Shown here piece after piece: positions 52,106-61,526 of a stretch of 64,000 nucleotides of DNA. The notes below the pieces were generated by a model, which searched no databases, had not been told where the DNA came from, and saw only the letters and a list, made by a program, of their open reading frames with translations. Source of the stretch: Ohtaekwangia koreensis (GTDB lineage: Bacteria > Bacteroidota > Bacteroidia > Cytophagales > Cyclobacteriaceae). The position numbers and the translations under genes were made by a program. The stretch lies in NCBI RefSeq assembly GCF_900167975.1, contig NZ_FUZU01000002.1, positions 503,501 to 567,500 on the forward strand, read 5' to 3'. Numbering within the stretch: position 1 is the stretch's first letter; each line of letters starts with the position of its first letter.

Positions 52106-52660
52106 ATGAAGAAATTTTTGATTTTTACCGGTATAGCGATTGTCGTGTTAATCCTGCTGGGCCGGGTAACAATGTACTATATGAAAAAACAAACCAAATC
52201 TTTCAGTCCGGAAGAAGAGGTTGTTTTTAACGATGGAGACCTTACGGTGAAGGTTTTTTACAATCGACCGTCTAAAAAGAACCGTGAAATTTTTGGCAAA
52301 CTTGTGCCGTACGGAGTGGTGTGGCGTACCGGAGCCAACGAGGCGACAACTTTTGAAACCACGGGCGACCTTCAGTTTGAAGGGAAGACATTGAAAAAGG
52401 GTAAGTACTCTTTGTGGACGATTCCAGGAGCAGAAACCTGGACTATCATTTTCAATTCGGAATTTGGTCAGTGGGGTGTTAGTTCCGGTGGTGATGCAAA
52501 CAGAGATCCTTCCCGCGATGTTGTAAAACTTGATGTGCATGCCGTGCAGCAGGAAAGACAATTCGAGCAATTCACAATTGCTTTTGAAAAAGTAGGAGAA
52601 GATGCTGAGATGGTTCTTATCTGGGATAAAACACTCGTTGCTGTTCCGTTTTCATATTAA
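52106..52660 (+). CDS. DUF2911 family protein
   Basis: A 184-residue protein from the ATG at 52106 with an N-terminal membrane anchor (about 4-22) and a DUF2911 domain. The family marks are the VKVFYNRPSKKNREIFGKLVPYGVVWRTGANEATTF region, and GKYSLWTIPG, both well conserved. Its function is unknown; the domain looks like a periplasmic beta-sandwich. A strong hairpin terminator follows at 52685, shared with the convergent gene. Confidence 0.9.
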   Translation: MKKFLIFTGIAIVVLILLGRVTMYYMKKQTKSFSPEEEVVFNDGDLTVKVFYNRPSKKNREIFGKLVPYGVVWRTGANEATTFETTGDLQFEGKTLKKGKYSLWTIPGAETWTIIFNSEFGQWGVSSGGDANRDPSRDVVKLDVHAVQQERQFEQFTIAFEKVGEDAEMVLIWDKTLVAVPFSY

Positions 52661-52684
52661 CGAAATAGAGAATTCATTTATAGA

Positions 52685-52715
52685 AAAAGAGGTAAGCGTA
52701 ATGCTTACCTCTTTT
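52685..52715. terminator. Bidirectional terminator between DUF2911 and PD40 genes
   Basis: A 13-base-pair perfect stem (arms 52685-52697 and 52703-52715) with a 5-base loop has A and T runs at its edges on both sides, so it can act on both convergent genes. Confidence 0.9.
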
Positions 52716-52743
52716 CATTTATAGTCTGGGTATACAATTGTCG

Positions 52744-54291
52744 TTATCGGGCAACTGCTTTAACAATCAGTTTCCTGTTTTCAGGAGATGTCGCCGGTAT
52801 AGCATTGCCAAAGTATTTAAGATTTTTAGGATCCGAACCTTGAGCTATCAGGAAATCGATCACGGCCTGAGCTTGTAACAGTGTACGATCATTGTGATAT
52901 GTTCTTCTTACTAATACTGTATCAACATTATCAAGTCTGGTATGGATTGAATCTACCGTTAATTCAGTAAGGTCTGCCGATGATCTTATAGTATCCTCCG
53001 TATAACCATTCAGTAAGACCTGAATTTCAAATTTCAACGATGGATTAGCTTTTGCTATACGCGACAAACGCTTCAATTCATCATCAGACGATGCATCAAG
53101 CACAGCAGAATTAGGCTTGAAAGATACATTCAATTGTATTTCATCGCCTGCCTGAAGCTGCTTCAAAGTAATGTTTACTTTCTCCTTTTGCGGAATTTTA
53201 TCGGACGTCAAGTCAAATGATCTTGTAAAGAAAGATACATTACTTTGTTCCGGATCAACTGACATTGCATAACGTGTTCCTTCTAACAGAAAAATAGAAT
53301 ACGCTCCATTCGCAGAAGGTCGCCCGCTGTATGCACGCTTGTTGGTAGCAAGATCTGTGATCGAAATATAGGCGGGTATAGCAGCCCCAGTGTTATCCGT
53401 AATTTTACCTTCCACAATCATCAAGCCGCGTGGCTTTATTTCAGCAGGAATTAAAAACTCGGTGATCTCTGAATTTTTTCTGGCGCCTGGCGATTCTTTT
53501 AGCAAGTATCTTCCTAACGCGGCTACACTAACGTACTGATCATCTTTTTCTGTGTTTACAAAATCAAGCGCTATAGGGCTTGTCCAGCTCCCTCCTTTAA
53601 ATTTACTCATATAGAGATCCATGCCGCCTTTATTTGGAGCAAGTTTATCAGAGGAAAAAATCAGCGTTTCGCCATCAGCCATAATACGTGGTGTCTGCGA
53701 GTTTCCTGCATTGATCGCAGCTGGTAACTCTACAGGCTCCTCCCATTGACCGTTCGATTTCTTTTTTGCAGAGAAGATCTTGCAACCACTCGCTTTGCTT
53801 TGATCCATTTTATCGCAGCGCATAAAATATATTGTATTACCATCACCCGTAAATGAAGGCGAGCCATCATTGGTTTTGGAATTGATCGGGAGCATTAAAT
53901 TCTCAGGCTGACTCCAGGTGCTTCCTGTAAGTTCTGAGGAGAATATATCATAGCCACCAATCACCGGAGACTTTGCGCACGTGAAGTATAATTTTTTTCC
54001 ATCGGCACTCAGAGCATATCCTTTAAAAAAATTTAACCGCGTGTTCAAGTGTTTCGGAAGGTCTGCAGGTTCTTTCCAATCTGATTCGCGTGAAGTATAT
54101 AAAATATTAAGCGCGCCATCCTGACCATTGTTTGCAACAAACAACAGTGCATTTCCATCGAGGCTGATGTAGGGAGCGGAGACATCCAGCGAAGGGTGAT
54201 TTATAATACTGGGCAACCTCCGAACTTTCGCCTGGCTCAAAACATTAGATGCAATACTTACCAATAACAACAGCACAGCTATTTTTCTCAT
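52744..54291 (-). CDS. Exported PD40 propeller protein with OmpA-like C-terminus
   Basis: A 515-residue protein from the ATG at 54291, which opens on a clean signal peptide (residues 1-20, ending NVLSQ); a longer frame upstream is less likely. The N-terminal half has several PD40-type propeller repeats (PYISLDGNALLF, GDGNTIYFMRC, MADGETLIFSSD, GGYDIFSSELTG). A carboxypeptidase-regulatory-like beta domain (about 285-360) follows, and the last part (about 385-510) resembles a divergent OmpA-type peptidoglycan-binding domain (VSFKPNSAVLD, ending in NRKLIVKA), with an insert. Such proteins sit in the periplasm or outer membrane. It is transcribed alone. Confidence 0.82.
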   Translation of the reverse strand: MRKIAVLLLLVSIASNVLSQAKVRRLPSIINHPSLDVSAPYISLDGNALLFVANNGQDGALNILYTSRESDWKEPADLPKHLNTRLNFFKGYALSADGKKLYFTCAKSPVIGGYDIFSSELTGSTWSQPENLMLPINSKTNDGSPSFTGDGNTIYFMRCDKMDQSKASGCKIFSAKKKSNGQWEEPVELPAAINAGNSQTPRIMADGETLIFSSDKLAPNKGGMDLYMSKFKGGSWTSPIALDFVNTEKDDQYVSVAALGRYLLKESPGARKNSEITEFLIPAEIKPRGLMIVEGKITDNTGAAIPAYISITDLATNKRAYSGRPSANGAYSIFLLEGTRYAMSVDPEQSNVSFFTRSFDLTSDKIPQKEKVNITLKQLQAGDEIQLNVSFKPNSAVLDASSDDELKRLSRIAKANPSLKFEIQVLLNGYTEDTIRSSADLTELTVDSIHTRLDNVDTVLVRRTYHNDRTLLQAQAVIDFLIAQGSDPKNLKYFGNAIPATSPENRKLIVKAVAR

Positions 54292-54437
54292 AAAGATTTT
54301 TAAGTGATTGATAAAATTAGCGAAATCTATGGTGGCAGAAAGCAAATTCGTTGCCGTGAATAATTTTCAGTTTTTCAGCTACCACAAGGGTTTTTCAGCT
54401 TTGCATCGTAACTTGGCTGCTCAGAAAATTCAGTATA

Positions 54438-55181
54438 ATGATCCAGGTAATCCCATCTATTGCCATTCGGAAAGGAAAGGTCGTGAAGATGCGCAAAGGC
54501 GATCCGACCAGTGAGAAGGCCTATAATGAAAATCCTCTTGACCTGGCCAAGCGCTTCGAGGATCATGGCATTGAAGTAGTACATCTTGTTGATTTGGATG
54601 GTGCAGAAAAAGGAGCACCTGTTAACTGGGCTGTGCTGGAAACGATCTCTGGCTATACAGATTTGAAAATAGATTTTACCGGAGGGATTTCGACCGATGG
54701 TGATATTAGCAAGGCGTATGAATTCGGAGCTGACTATATCACAGCTGCGAGTATCGCTGTTACCAACCCGGAGCTGTTTGCTTCGTGGATTATATCCTAC
54801 GGTCGTGAGAAAATAACGCTGGGTGCAGATGTTGTTGATCGTACTACAAAAGAACTTTTGTTCAGAGGATGGCAACGCAAAACACAAACTAAACTATTCG
54901 AACAACTGGAATACTTTTATTCACGTGGATTGAAGTACGTGAAGTCTACCGATGTTTCGCGTGATGGTGTTCTTGAGGGGCCAGCCTTCGATTATTACGA
55001 AGAGATCATCAAAACCTTTCCGGAAATATGTGTACTGGCCAGTGGCGGTGTTCGCGGTGTGGACGACATCAAACGTCTTAATGATATGGGCGTGTTTGCT
55101 GTAATCTTCGGAAAAGCATATTACGAAGGTATCCTTAACCTCAAAGACCTTGAACAGTTTCTGGTTAAGAAAGAATCTTAA
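54438..55181 (+). CDS. HisA-like phosphosugar isomerase, one catalytic Asp replaced
   Basis: A 247-residue TIM barrel close to HisA (ProFAR isomerase) over its whole length, with TGGIST and LASGGVRG phosphate loops, a full strand-helix order and the second catalytic Asp conserved at residue 131 (GADVV). The first catalytic Asp (Asp8 of Thermotoga HisA, in IPAIDL) is Ala9 here (IPSIAI). The histidine biosynthesis genes usually next to hisA are absent; purM follows 65 bases downstream. It may therefore be a paralogue with altered or lost activity, possibly related to purine or folate chemistry. Whether the organism has a normal hisA elsewhere is not known from this window. Confidence 0.8.
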   Translation: MIQVIPSIAIRKGKVVKMRKGDPTSEKAYNENPLDLAKRFEDHGIEVVHLVDLDGAEKGAPVNWAVLETISGYTDLKIDFTGGISTDGDISKAYEFGADYITAASIAVTNPELFASWIISYGREKITLGADVVDRTTKELLFRGWQRKTQTKLFEQLEYFYSRGLKYVKSTDVSRDGVLEGPAFDYYEEIIKTFPEICVLASGGVRGVDDIKRLNDMGVFAVIFGKAYYEGILNLKDLEQFLVKKES

Positions 55182-55246
55182 TTACTTTATTATAGTATCC
55201 TGATTATTTACGGAAGAAATCTTTCTTTCACTTTACAGATATATAC

Positions 55247-56413
55247 TTGAGCTCCGATCGTTATAACCAACGTGGCGTTTCCGCCTCCAAAGAAGATGTT
55301 CACCAGGCCATCAGCAAACTGGATAAAGGTCTTTTTCCAAAAGCATTCTGCAAGATCGTTCCGGACTATTTAGGTCTTGACGAAAATTTTTGCACGGTGA
55401 TGCATGCTGACGGAGCAGGAACAAAATCATCACTGGCTTATATATACTGGAAAGAAACCGGAGACTTGTCGGTTTGGAAAGGTATAGCGCAGGATGCTAT
55501 CATCATGAATATTGATGACTTGCTTTGTGTGGGAGCGACTGAAAATATACTTCTTTCCTCCACTATCGGTCGTAATAAAAATCTTATACCGGGAGAAGTT
55601 ATAGCAGCTATAATCAATGGCACAGAAGAGGTGTTGGAGATGCTGCGCAAGCACGGATTAAACATCATTAGTACTGGGGGTGAGACTGCAGATCTTGGTG
55701 ATCTTGTAAAAACCATTGTTGTTGATAGCACAGTTGTATCGCGGTTAAGAAGAAAAGACGTGATCGACAACAGCCGGATCAAAGCCGGAAATGTTATCGT
55801 TGGATTAGCCTCTTATGGACAAACCTCTTACGAAGATTCTTATAACGGAGGTATGGGGAGTAATGGATTAACATCTGCGCGTCATGATGTTTTCCATAAA
55901 GACTATGCTATAAAATATCCGGAGTCTTTTGATGGAAGTATCTCTGCTGACCTGGTATACTCGGGAAGTTATAAAGTAACGGATAAAGTTGAAGGTTCTC
56001 CGCTCGATGCCGGCAAGCTTGTACTTTCCGCTACCCGCACGTATGCTCCGGTTATTATTGAAGTTTTGAAAAATCTTCGATCACAAGTTCACGGCATGGT
56101 GCATTGCAGTGGTGGTGCTCAAACAAAAGTGCTTCACTTTGTAGATGACGTTCATATTGTAAAAAATAATATGTTCGATATACCTCCGCTGTTTAAGCTT
56201 ATTCAGGAGCAAAGTAAAACAGATTGGAAAGAGATGTATAAAGTTTTCAATATGGGCCATCGTATGGAGCTATATCTTGACGAGAAGTATGCTCAGGATG
56301 TCATTTCAATCGCCCAAAGTTTTAACATGGAAGCACAGATCATCGGTTATGTAGAGAAATCTGATTCCAAAAAAGTAACAATCAAAAGTAAAGTAGGAGA
56401 GTTCAGCTATTAA
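55247..56413 (+). CDS. purM: Phosphoribosylformylglycinamidine cyclo-ligase-like (AIR synthase)
   Basis: PurM makes aminoimidazole ribotide, the fifth step of purine synthesis, using ATP. The 388-residue protein has the AIR-synthase fold, with HADGAGTKSSLAY near residue 60, ENILLSSTIGRN, the ISTGGETADLGD loop, and VGLASYGQTSYEDSYNGG. It is longer than E. coli PurM (345), as usual in Bacteroidota. The start is a TTG at 55247; no ATG fits. A strong terminator follows. Confidence 0.9.
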   Translation: MSSDRYNQRGVSASKEDVHQAISKLDKGLFPKAFCKIVPDYLGLDENFCTVMHADGAGTKSSLAYIYWKETGDLSVWKGIAQDAIIMNIDDLLCVGATENILLSSTIGRNKNLIPGEVIAAIINGTEEVLEMLRKHGLNIISTGGETADLGDLVKTIVVDSTVVSRLRRKDVIDNSRIKAGNVIVGLASYGQTSYEDSYNGGMGSNGLTSARHDVFHKDYAIKYPESFDGSISADLVYSGSYKVTDKVEGSPLDAGKLVLSATRTYAPVIIEVLKNLRSQVHGMVHCSGGAQTKVLHFVDDVHIVKNNMFDIPPLFKLIQEQSKTDWKEMYKVFNMGHRMELYLDEKYAQDVISIAQSFNMEAQIIGYVEKSDSKKVTIKSKVGEFSY

Positions 56414-56416
56414 AAG

Positions 56417-56447
56417 AAATGCCCGGTATATATACCCGGGCATTTTT
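56417..56447 (+). terminator. Rho-independent terminator after purM
   Basis: A 10-base-pair stem AAATGCCCGG/CCGGGCATTT (arms 56417-56426 and 56436-56445) with a 9-base loop is followed by T bases, four bases after the purM stop. Confidence 0.9.
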
Positions 56448-56481
56448 ATATTCATTATATACACGCCTCTGCGGGTATAAT

Positions 56482-56913
56482 TTAGCAGCTTATTTTCCCA
56501 ACGCGGTTCGCGTGTCTTCCCCCTTCAAATTTTTCAGTAAGAAAACGGTTCACAATTTTCTCGGCGTCATCCAGAGAAATGAAGCGTGCCGGAATACAAA
56601 CTATATTAGCATCATTGTGTTGGCGTGAGAGGCTAGCAAGTTCTTCCGTCCAACAGATCGCAGCGCGAATGCCTTGATGTTTATTCGCGGTAATAGCCAC
56701 TCCGTTGGCACTGCCACAAACCAATATACCCTGATCAAATTCTTTACTCTCTACGCCATTGGCAACCGGATGAGCAAAGTCTGGATAATCCGCGGAGGCG
56801 GTGCTATAGGTTCCAAAATCTTTATACGTATAGCCATTCGCTTCTAACCATTTGCGAAGAGCTTCCTTGTATTCAAATCCAGCGTGGTCGCTGCCGATCG
56901 CTATTTTTTTCAT
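56482..56913 (-). CDS. rpiB: Ribose 5-phosphate isomerase B
   Basis: RpiB interconverts ribose 5-phosphate and ribulose 5-phosphate in the pentose phosphate pathway. The 143-residue protein opens with IAIGSDHAGFEYKE and has VCGSANGVAITANKH with the catalytic Cys and LSRQHNDANIVCIPARFIS, all typical. The usual Gly after CGS is Ala here, a mild change. Its ATG overlaps the stop of tatC by four bases (ATGA), so it is translationally coupled to it as the second gene of the pair. Confidence 0.95.
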   Translation of the reverse strand: MKKIAIGSDHAGFEYKEALRKWLEANGYTYKDFGTYSTASADYPDFAHPVANGVESKEFDQGILVCGSANGVAITANKHQGIRAAICWTEELASLSRQHNDANIVCIPARFISLDDAEKIVNRFLTEKFEGGRHANRVGKISC

Positions 56914-57788
56914 GACGGAGATGGTGTTGATTGTTGTTCGCGTAAGCGTTCTTCCGCTTCTTCTTTCAATTTTTGTTTCTCTACTCTGGCCGATATTATA
57001 ATACTGATTTCAAAAAGCAGATACAATGGAATCGAGATCAGCGTTTGGCTGAGCGGATCCGGAGGAGTGATGATAGCCGCTATAACAAGAATAATTACGA
57101 CTGAATGTTTTCTGTATTTTCTCAAAAAAGCGGGCGTAACCAATCCTATTTTAGAAAGGAAGTATATAACTACGGGTAATTGAAATAATAATCCGCTACC
57201 AAACACGAGTGTTACCACGGTAGAAACATACGATGTGATATCGAACTCATTTCGGATCATGTCACTGATCTGGTAGTTTACCATGACGTATACCATGAGC
57301 GGAGCGATGACATAGTATCCGAATAAAATTCCTGAGAGGAATAGGAGAGAAACAGAAGCCACAACGCCTGTTGAGTTTTTACGCTCATTTACTTTAAGAC
57401 CTGGCTTTATAAATCTCCACAGCTCCCAAACAACATAGGGAAATGCGAATACGAGTCCAATTATAAAAGCAGCTACGATTGTAATGGTAAACTGCCCTGT
57501 CATAAAACGACTTTGCAATTCGAGCTGGATGTCTTCGATACATAAATCCTGTGAGCTGAACGCCTGACCGAGCTTACAGAACATTCTCCAAGTCCAGAAA
57601 TTTGATTTCGCTGGTGCCAGAATTACATTGGTGAAAATCCACTTTACTTGTACAAAAGCGAAGATTGTGAATATAACAATAGCAGCCAGAGAACGAATAA
57701 CATGCCACCGGAGCTCCTCGAGGTGATCGAGAAATGACATTTCCTTTTCTCCACTTTCTTCTTCAATCGGATCCTGATCTAATGGCAT
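56910..57788 (-). CDS. tatC: Twin-arginine translocase subunit TatC
   Basis: TatC is the receptor of the Tat system, which exports folded proteins with RR signals, such as the TIM-barrel lipoprotein at 47178. The 292-residue protein has six membrane helices and the family motifs FLDHLEELRWHVIRS at the start, and FGxxFQLPVVIYFLSKIG in the second half. An N-terminal acidic tail (QDPIEEESGEKE) precedes the first helix. It is the first gene of a two-gene unit with rpiB. No tatA or tatB is seen in the window. Confidence 0.96.
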   Translation of the reverse strand: MPLDQDPIEEESGEKEMSFLDHLEELRWHVIRSLAAIVIFTIFAFVQVKWIFTNVILAPAKSNFWTWRMFCKLGQAFSSQDLCIEDIQLELQSRFMTGQFTITIVAAFIIGLVFAFPYVVWELWRFIKPGLKVNERKNSTGVVASVSLLFLSGILFGYYVIAPLMVYVMVNYQISDMIRNEFDITSYVSTVVTLVFGSGLLFQLPVVIYFLSKIGLVTPAFLRKYRKHSVVIILVIAAIITPPDPLSQTLISIPLYLLFEISIIISARVEKQKLKEEAEERLREQQSTPSPS

Positions 57789-57809
57789 GGTTATATAAAA
57801 ATTATAAAA

Positions 57810-57842
57810 GACCTTCTTAATTTTTAATCAACTAAGAAGGTC
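57810..57842 (-). terminator. Terminator after glyA
   Basis: A 10-base-pair stem (arms 57810-57819 and 57833-57842) lies 18 bases beyond the glyA stop on the minus strand, with a 13-base loop. It is followed on that strand by a T-rich run (TTTTATAATTTTT). Confidence 0.75.
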
Positions 57843-57860
57843 CGCTGGATATTTTTCAAA

Positions 57861-59129
57861 TTAATAAAGTGGAAACTTTTCCATCAAGCGGTTTACTTTC
57901 TTCTTCACCGCCTTCAGTTGTTTTGTGTTATCAACATTCTGTAGTGCTTCATCGATCAGTTCAACAACTTTCACTACGTCTTTTTCTTTCAAGCCGCGCG
58001 TTGTGATTGCTGGTGTTCCTACACGCATACCCGATGTTACCATAGGTGATTGCGTATCGAATGGAACCATGTTTTTATTAATCGTTATATCAGCTTGAAT
58101 CAAGGATTCCTCAGCTTGCTTACCGGTTAATTTTTTCGAACGAAGGTCGATTAGCATCAAGTGATTGTCTGTACCTCCGGATATAATTTTATAGCCACGG
58201 TCAAGAAATGCCTGTGCCATTGCTTTTGCATTCTTGGCAACCTGTACGATATACTCCATGTATTCATCGGACAATGCTTCCTGAAAAGCAATTGCTTTTG
58301 CAGCGATCACGTGCTCCAATGGTCCACCTTGCGTTCCCGGAAATACACCTGAATCCAGTATAGACGACATTTTTCTAAGTTCACCCTTCGGGGTTTTCAG
58401 TCCGAAAGGATTATCAAAGTTTTTACCAACAAGGATAAGTCCTCCGCGTGGACCGCGAAGTGTTTTATGTGTAGTGGTCGTTACAATGTGGCAATGCTCC
58501 ATTGGATCTGTTAGCAATCCACGCGCGATCAGACCAGCAGGATGCGAAATGTCGGCAAGCAAAAGTGCACCAACGCTATCTGCTGCTTCACGAAGTTTTT
58601 TATAATCCCAGTCACGGCTATACGCAGATGCACCACAGATAATCATCTTTGGTTTTTCACGCTTCGCTGTTTCAATTACTTTATCGAAATCAATAACGCC
58701 AGTAGCTTCTTCAACACCATAAAATGTTGGCTGATACAATTTACCAGAGAAGTTTACAGGAGAACCATGGGTAAGGTGACCACCATGTGATAAATCAAAA
58801 CCTAGAATTTTGTCGCCAGGTTTTAAGCAGGCCAGCATAACTGCTGCGTTTGCCTGTGCTCCGGAGTGAGGCTGAACGTTTGCCCATTCCGCTCCAAATA
58901 ATGCCTTTGCACGATCAATTGCTAATTGCTCGATCTCATCCACTACCTCGCATCCACCATAATAGCGTTTTCCGGGAAGACCCTCCGCATATTTATTCGT
59001 CAACACGGTGCCCATCGCCTTCATCACTTGTTGAGAAGTGAAGTTTTCAGAGGCAATTAATTCAATACCATGTTGCTGGCGTTGTTTTTCCTTTTCAATG
59101 AGGTCGAAAATAACTTTATCTCTTTTCAT
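57861..59129 (-). CDS. glyA: Serine hydroxymethyltransferase
   Basis: GlyA moves the hydroxymethyl group of serine to tetrahydrofolate, giving glycine and methylene-THF. The 422-residue PLP enzyme has [11 protein letters not shown] at the start, [15 protein letters not shown] near residue 48, and the PLP lysine in [14 protein letters not shown] (about residue 220). It is full length and ordinary. It is monocistronic, closed by a terminator at 57810; the promoter was not recognised with confidence. Confidence 0.98.
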   Translation of the reverse strand: MKRDKVIFDLIEKEKQRQQHGIELIASENFTSQQVMKAMGTVLTNKYAEGLPGKRYYGGCEVVDEIEQLAIDRAKALFGAEWANVQPHSGAQANAAVMLACLKPGDKILGFDLSHGGHLTHGSPVNFSGKLYQPTFYGVEEATGVIDFDKVIETAKREKPKMIICGASAYSRDWDYKKLREAADSVGALLLADISHPAGLIARGLLTDPMEHCHIVTTTTHKTLRGPRGGLILVGKNFDNPFGLKTPKGELRKMSSILDSGVFPGTQGGPLEHVIAAKAIAFQEALSDEYMEYIVQVAKNAKAMAQAFLDRGYKIISGGTDNHLMLIDLRSKKLTGKQAEESLIQADITINKNMVPFDTQSPMVTSGMRVGTPAITTRGLKEKDVVKVVELIDEALQNVDNTKQLKAVKKKVNRLMEKFPLY

Positions 59130-59291
59130 CAGGTAAGTAGTTTGTTTCTTATGGATCAGATATAGTCTGCAGGTATATTACATTAAGCGGATACCTTGTA
59201 TGGGTTCATTGTGAACGGGTTTAAAAGAAGGCCCAAAAATAGGATTAGGATACCGGCTATTGAAATGATTGTCAGTATTTTTTACGAACGA

Positions 59292-59765
59292 TTAAAAATG
59301 AATGATGTCGGTATCAGGAGGAGGAAATCCAAGTAATCTTCCCATGATCAGAATCTGACCTTTATGATGAAATTCATGTGTAAGGACGTGCGTGAAAATT
59401 TCTAAGGGAGATCGTGTTATTTCCCGGGGAGGAGTTCCGGCTCTTCCTGAAACATCCGCTGACGAACCATTCTTAAAATTCTCCAGAAATTCTTCTACAA
59501 GTACATCTACATCCTGATAAAGGCGTTGCAGCGTATGAAGATTGGAAACGTCATTGATCGGGATATAGGCCAGATTTTTTTTCAACGCAAAGTTGCCAAG
59601 CCAGAAAGTATACACATGCGCAATGTGCACCAACAGATCAGATATACTTTTCGAATTAAAAGTATCGACCTTAAAAAATAATTTTTCTCCAACGTGATGA
59701 TAGTAATCCATAGCAACGGCACGTGAAGCACGAACGAGCTGATATTGTTTCACGGCATATTCCAT
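59292..59765 (-). CDS. DinB family protein
   Basis: A 157-residue DinB/YfiT-like four-helix protein. Metal-binding histidines are in LLVHIAHVYTFW (helix 2) and in THEFHHKGQILIMGRLLG near the end, which is the characteristic DinB signature. It lacks the N-terminal GKWS block of the other DinB protein (24903), so it belongs to a different subgroup. The reaction is unknown. It lies 23 bases downstream of the last TPM gene and is probably the fourth gene of that minus-strand unit. Confidence 0.9.
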   Translation of the reverse strand: MEYAVKQYQLVRASRAVAMDYYHHVGEKLFFKVDTFNSKSISDLLVHIAHVYTFWLGNFALKKNLAYIPINDVSNLHTLQRLYQDVDVLVEEFLENFKNGSSADVSGRAGTPPREITRSPLEIFTHVLTHEFHHKGQILIMGRLLGFPPPDTDIIHF

Positions 59766-59788
59766 AACTCACATTAGCCTAAAATATC

Positions 59789-60712
59789 TTACCAGGAACC
59801 ACTGCTTCCTCCTCCGCCAAAACTTCCGCCACCTCCGGAAAATCCTCCACTGCTGCGGCCGCTGCTACCCGATCCCCATCCTGAAGCTGAAGACCAGCCA
59901 CTTCCGCCAGAGCGGTTAGTATTATTCATTTTTGTCGCCATCCGTTTTCCCCATTCAGTTTTGCTCATCAGTATTTTAACAATCGGAAATCCGATAGCAT
60001 ATATACCTAGCACCACTATGCCACCAGTCACACCAAAAACTACCATGGGAAACACAGCGTAAAACGGAATTAAAAATGCATACAGAAACCAACCCATGCA
60101 GCCTTGTACAAAAAGACCAAGTGCTGTGAATATACCAAGTATACCAAAAATGAACGCGCCAATAAGCAAACGCTCCTTCCAATTCATTTCTACTTGTAAA
60201 GTGTCTTCTTCGGAAGCATTGTCAACGGCTGAATATTCATTTTTAATGGCAGTTACAATTGCTTGTACACCGCTTGTTACACCGCTGTCATATTGGTGAT
60301 CTCGAAACCGGGGAGCAATTTCATTTCGAATAATGCGACTTGTAACGGCATCCGTCAAAACACCTTCCAAGCCATAACCAACTTCAATCCGCATTTTTCT
60401 ATCGTCAACAGCAATAAGCAGCAACACACCATTGTCGTTATTCTTTGAACCAAGCTTCCATACATCGTGGGCTACACGCAGAGAATATTCTTCCAGCACA
60501 TCGCCATTGAGCGATGGTATAATGAGAACAGCAATCTGATTCGTGGTTGAATCTTCGTGAGCCTGAAGCATCACTTCCAGGTTGTCTACTGTAGTTTGCG
60601 AAAGTATATGCGCTTCATCATGCACGCGATGACCCCACAACTCAGGAACGGCGCGCTGTGCAAACGCGGTAAGGTTAGTAAGTATGCAAAAGATCAGTAT
60701 TAACTTTTTCAT
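59789..60712 (-). CDS. TPM-domain protein (YgcG-like), third of three tandem copies
   Basis: A 307-residue exported protein with a signal peptide (about 1-18, ending AFAQ), an N-terminal TPM domain (about 25-155) with VHDEAHILSQ, NQIAVLIIPSL and GYGLEGVLTDA, two membrane helices (about 175-255), and a Gly/Ser-rich tail ending in GGSSGSW. The TPM fold is known from TLP18.3/MOLO1; bacterial members are of unclear function, perhaps phosphatase-like. It is closely related to the next gene upstream (60747), sharing the start of the mature chain and the terminal GGG-x-SW. Confidence 0.9.
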   Translation of the reverse strand: MKKLILIFCILTNLTAFAQRAVPELWGHRVHDEAHILSQTTVDNLEVMLQAHEDSTTNQIAVLIIPSLNGDVLEEYSLRVAHDVWKLGSKNNDNGVLLLIAVDDRKMRIEVGYGLEGVLTDAVTSRIIRNEIAPRFRDHQYDSGVTSGVQAIVTAIKNEYSAVDNASEEDTLQVEMNWKERLLIGAFIFGILGIFTALGLFVQGCMGWFLYAFLIPFYAVFPMVVFGVTGGIVVLGIYAIGFPIVKILMSKTEWGKRMATKMNNTNRSGGSGWSSASGWGSGSSGRSSGGFSGGGGSFGGGGSSGSW

Positions 60713-60746
60713 CTTTACCTATATTTCGCAGCTATATATCTTGTCG

Positions 60747-61484
60747 CTACCAGGAATCGCTGGATCCTCCTCCGCCAAAACCGCCACCGCCACCGAAATC
60801 AGAACCGGAGCCCCATGAACCGGAGCTCGATCCAAAACCACCTCCGCCAATCGGACCAATCCATCCACCACGGGATGACCATCCGCCACCACCGCCACCA
60901 CCGCGTCTTTTGGCCGCTAAAATTATAATTACGAGTATCACCAGTAATGTAAATAGCGGAGAACTTTTGCGTTTTCTTTTTTGAGTAGTAGGAGGTGCAT
61001 CATTTACATACTCTCCTTTTATGGACTGAATGATGGCCATCACGCCAGCCTTTACGCCTCCATCAAAATCTCCTTGTCTAAAATGCGGAGCAATCTCATT
61101 TCGGTTGATACGACTTGAAAGTGCGTCCGTTAATACGCCTTCCAATCCGTAGCCAGTCTCGATGCGGACAAGCTTATCGTTAATGGAGATTAACAGGAGC
61201 ACACCATTGTCTCTATCTTTTTGACCAAGCTTCCATTTTTCTGCAACACGAAGTGAATAGTCTTCAAATGCATCGCCATCCAATGATGGTATAATTAGTA
61301 CTGCAATCTGGTTCGATGTTGAATCGCGTTCTGCTTTAAGAATCTTTTCGAGCTCAGATTTTGTCGCTTCAGATAATACGTTGGCTTCATCGTGTACCCA
61401 TTTACCTCCATGTTCGGGAACAGTTCTTTGAGCGAAAGACAGAAGAGGTATAAATATAAGGCAGAGAAAAATTCTAAATGTCAT
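60747..61484 (-). CDS. TPM-domain protein (YgcG-like), second of three tandem copies
   Basis: A 245-residue exported protein from the ATG at 61484, which opens on the signal peptide MTFRIFLCLIF...FAQ; ATGs at 61508 and 61520 are possible but only extend it. The TPM domain carries VHDEANVLSE and NQIAVLIIPSLDGD, and GYGLEGVLTDALSS, closely matching the downstream copy. One membrane helix (about 170-190) is followed by a long Gly/Ser-rich tail ending in GGGSSDSW. The likely topology is a periplasmic TPM domain with a glycine-rich end. It lies 34 bases before the third copy; likely a recent duplication. Confidence 0.9.
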   Translation of the reverse strand: MTFRIFLCLIFIPLLSFAQRTVPEHGGKWVHDEANVLSEATKSELEKILKAERDSTSNQIAVLIIPSLDGDAFEDYSLRVAEKWKLGQKDRDNGVLLLISINDKLVRIETGYGLEGVLTDALSSRINRNEIAPHFRQGDFDGGVKAGVMAIIQSIKGEYVNDAPPTTQKRKRKSSPLFTLLVILVIIILAAKRRGGGGGGGWSSRGGWIGPIGGGGFGSSSGSWGSGSDFGGGGGFGGGGSSDSW

Positions 61485-61526
61485 GAGTGAAAGCGGGTGG
61501 TTAGGCATGGAGATATACATTTCAGA

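Noticed and set aside
60719-60901. Open frame on the minus strand within the TPM gene tail
   Set aside because: It is a shifted reading of the Gly-rich repeat of the real TPM gene; composition (Val/Asp/Ala) is typical of a shadow frame.
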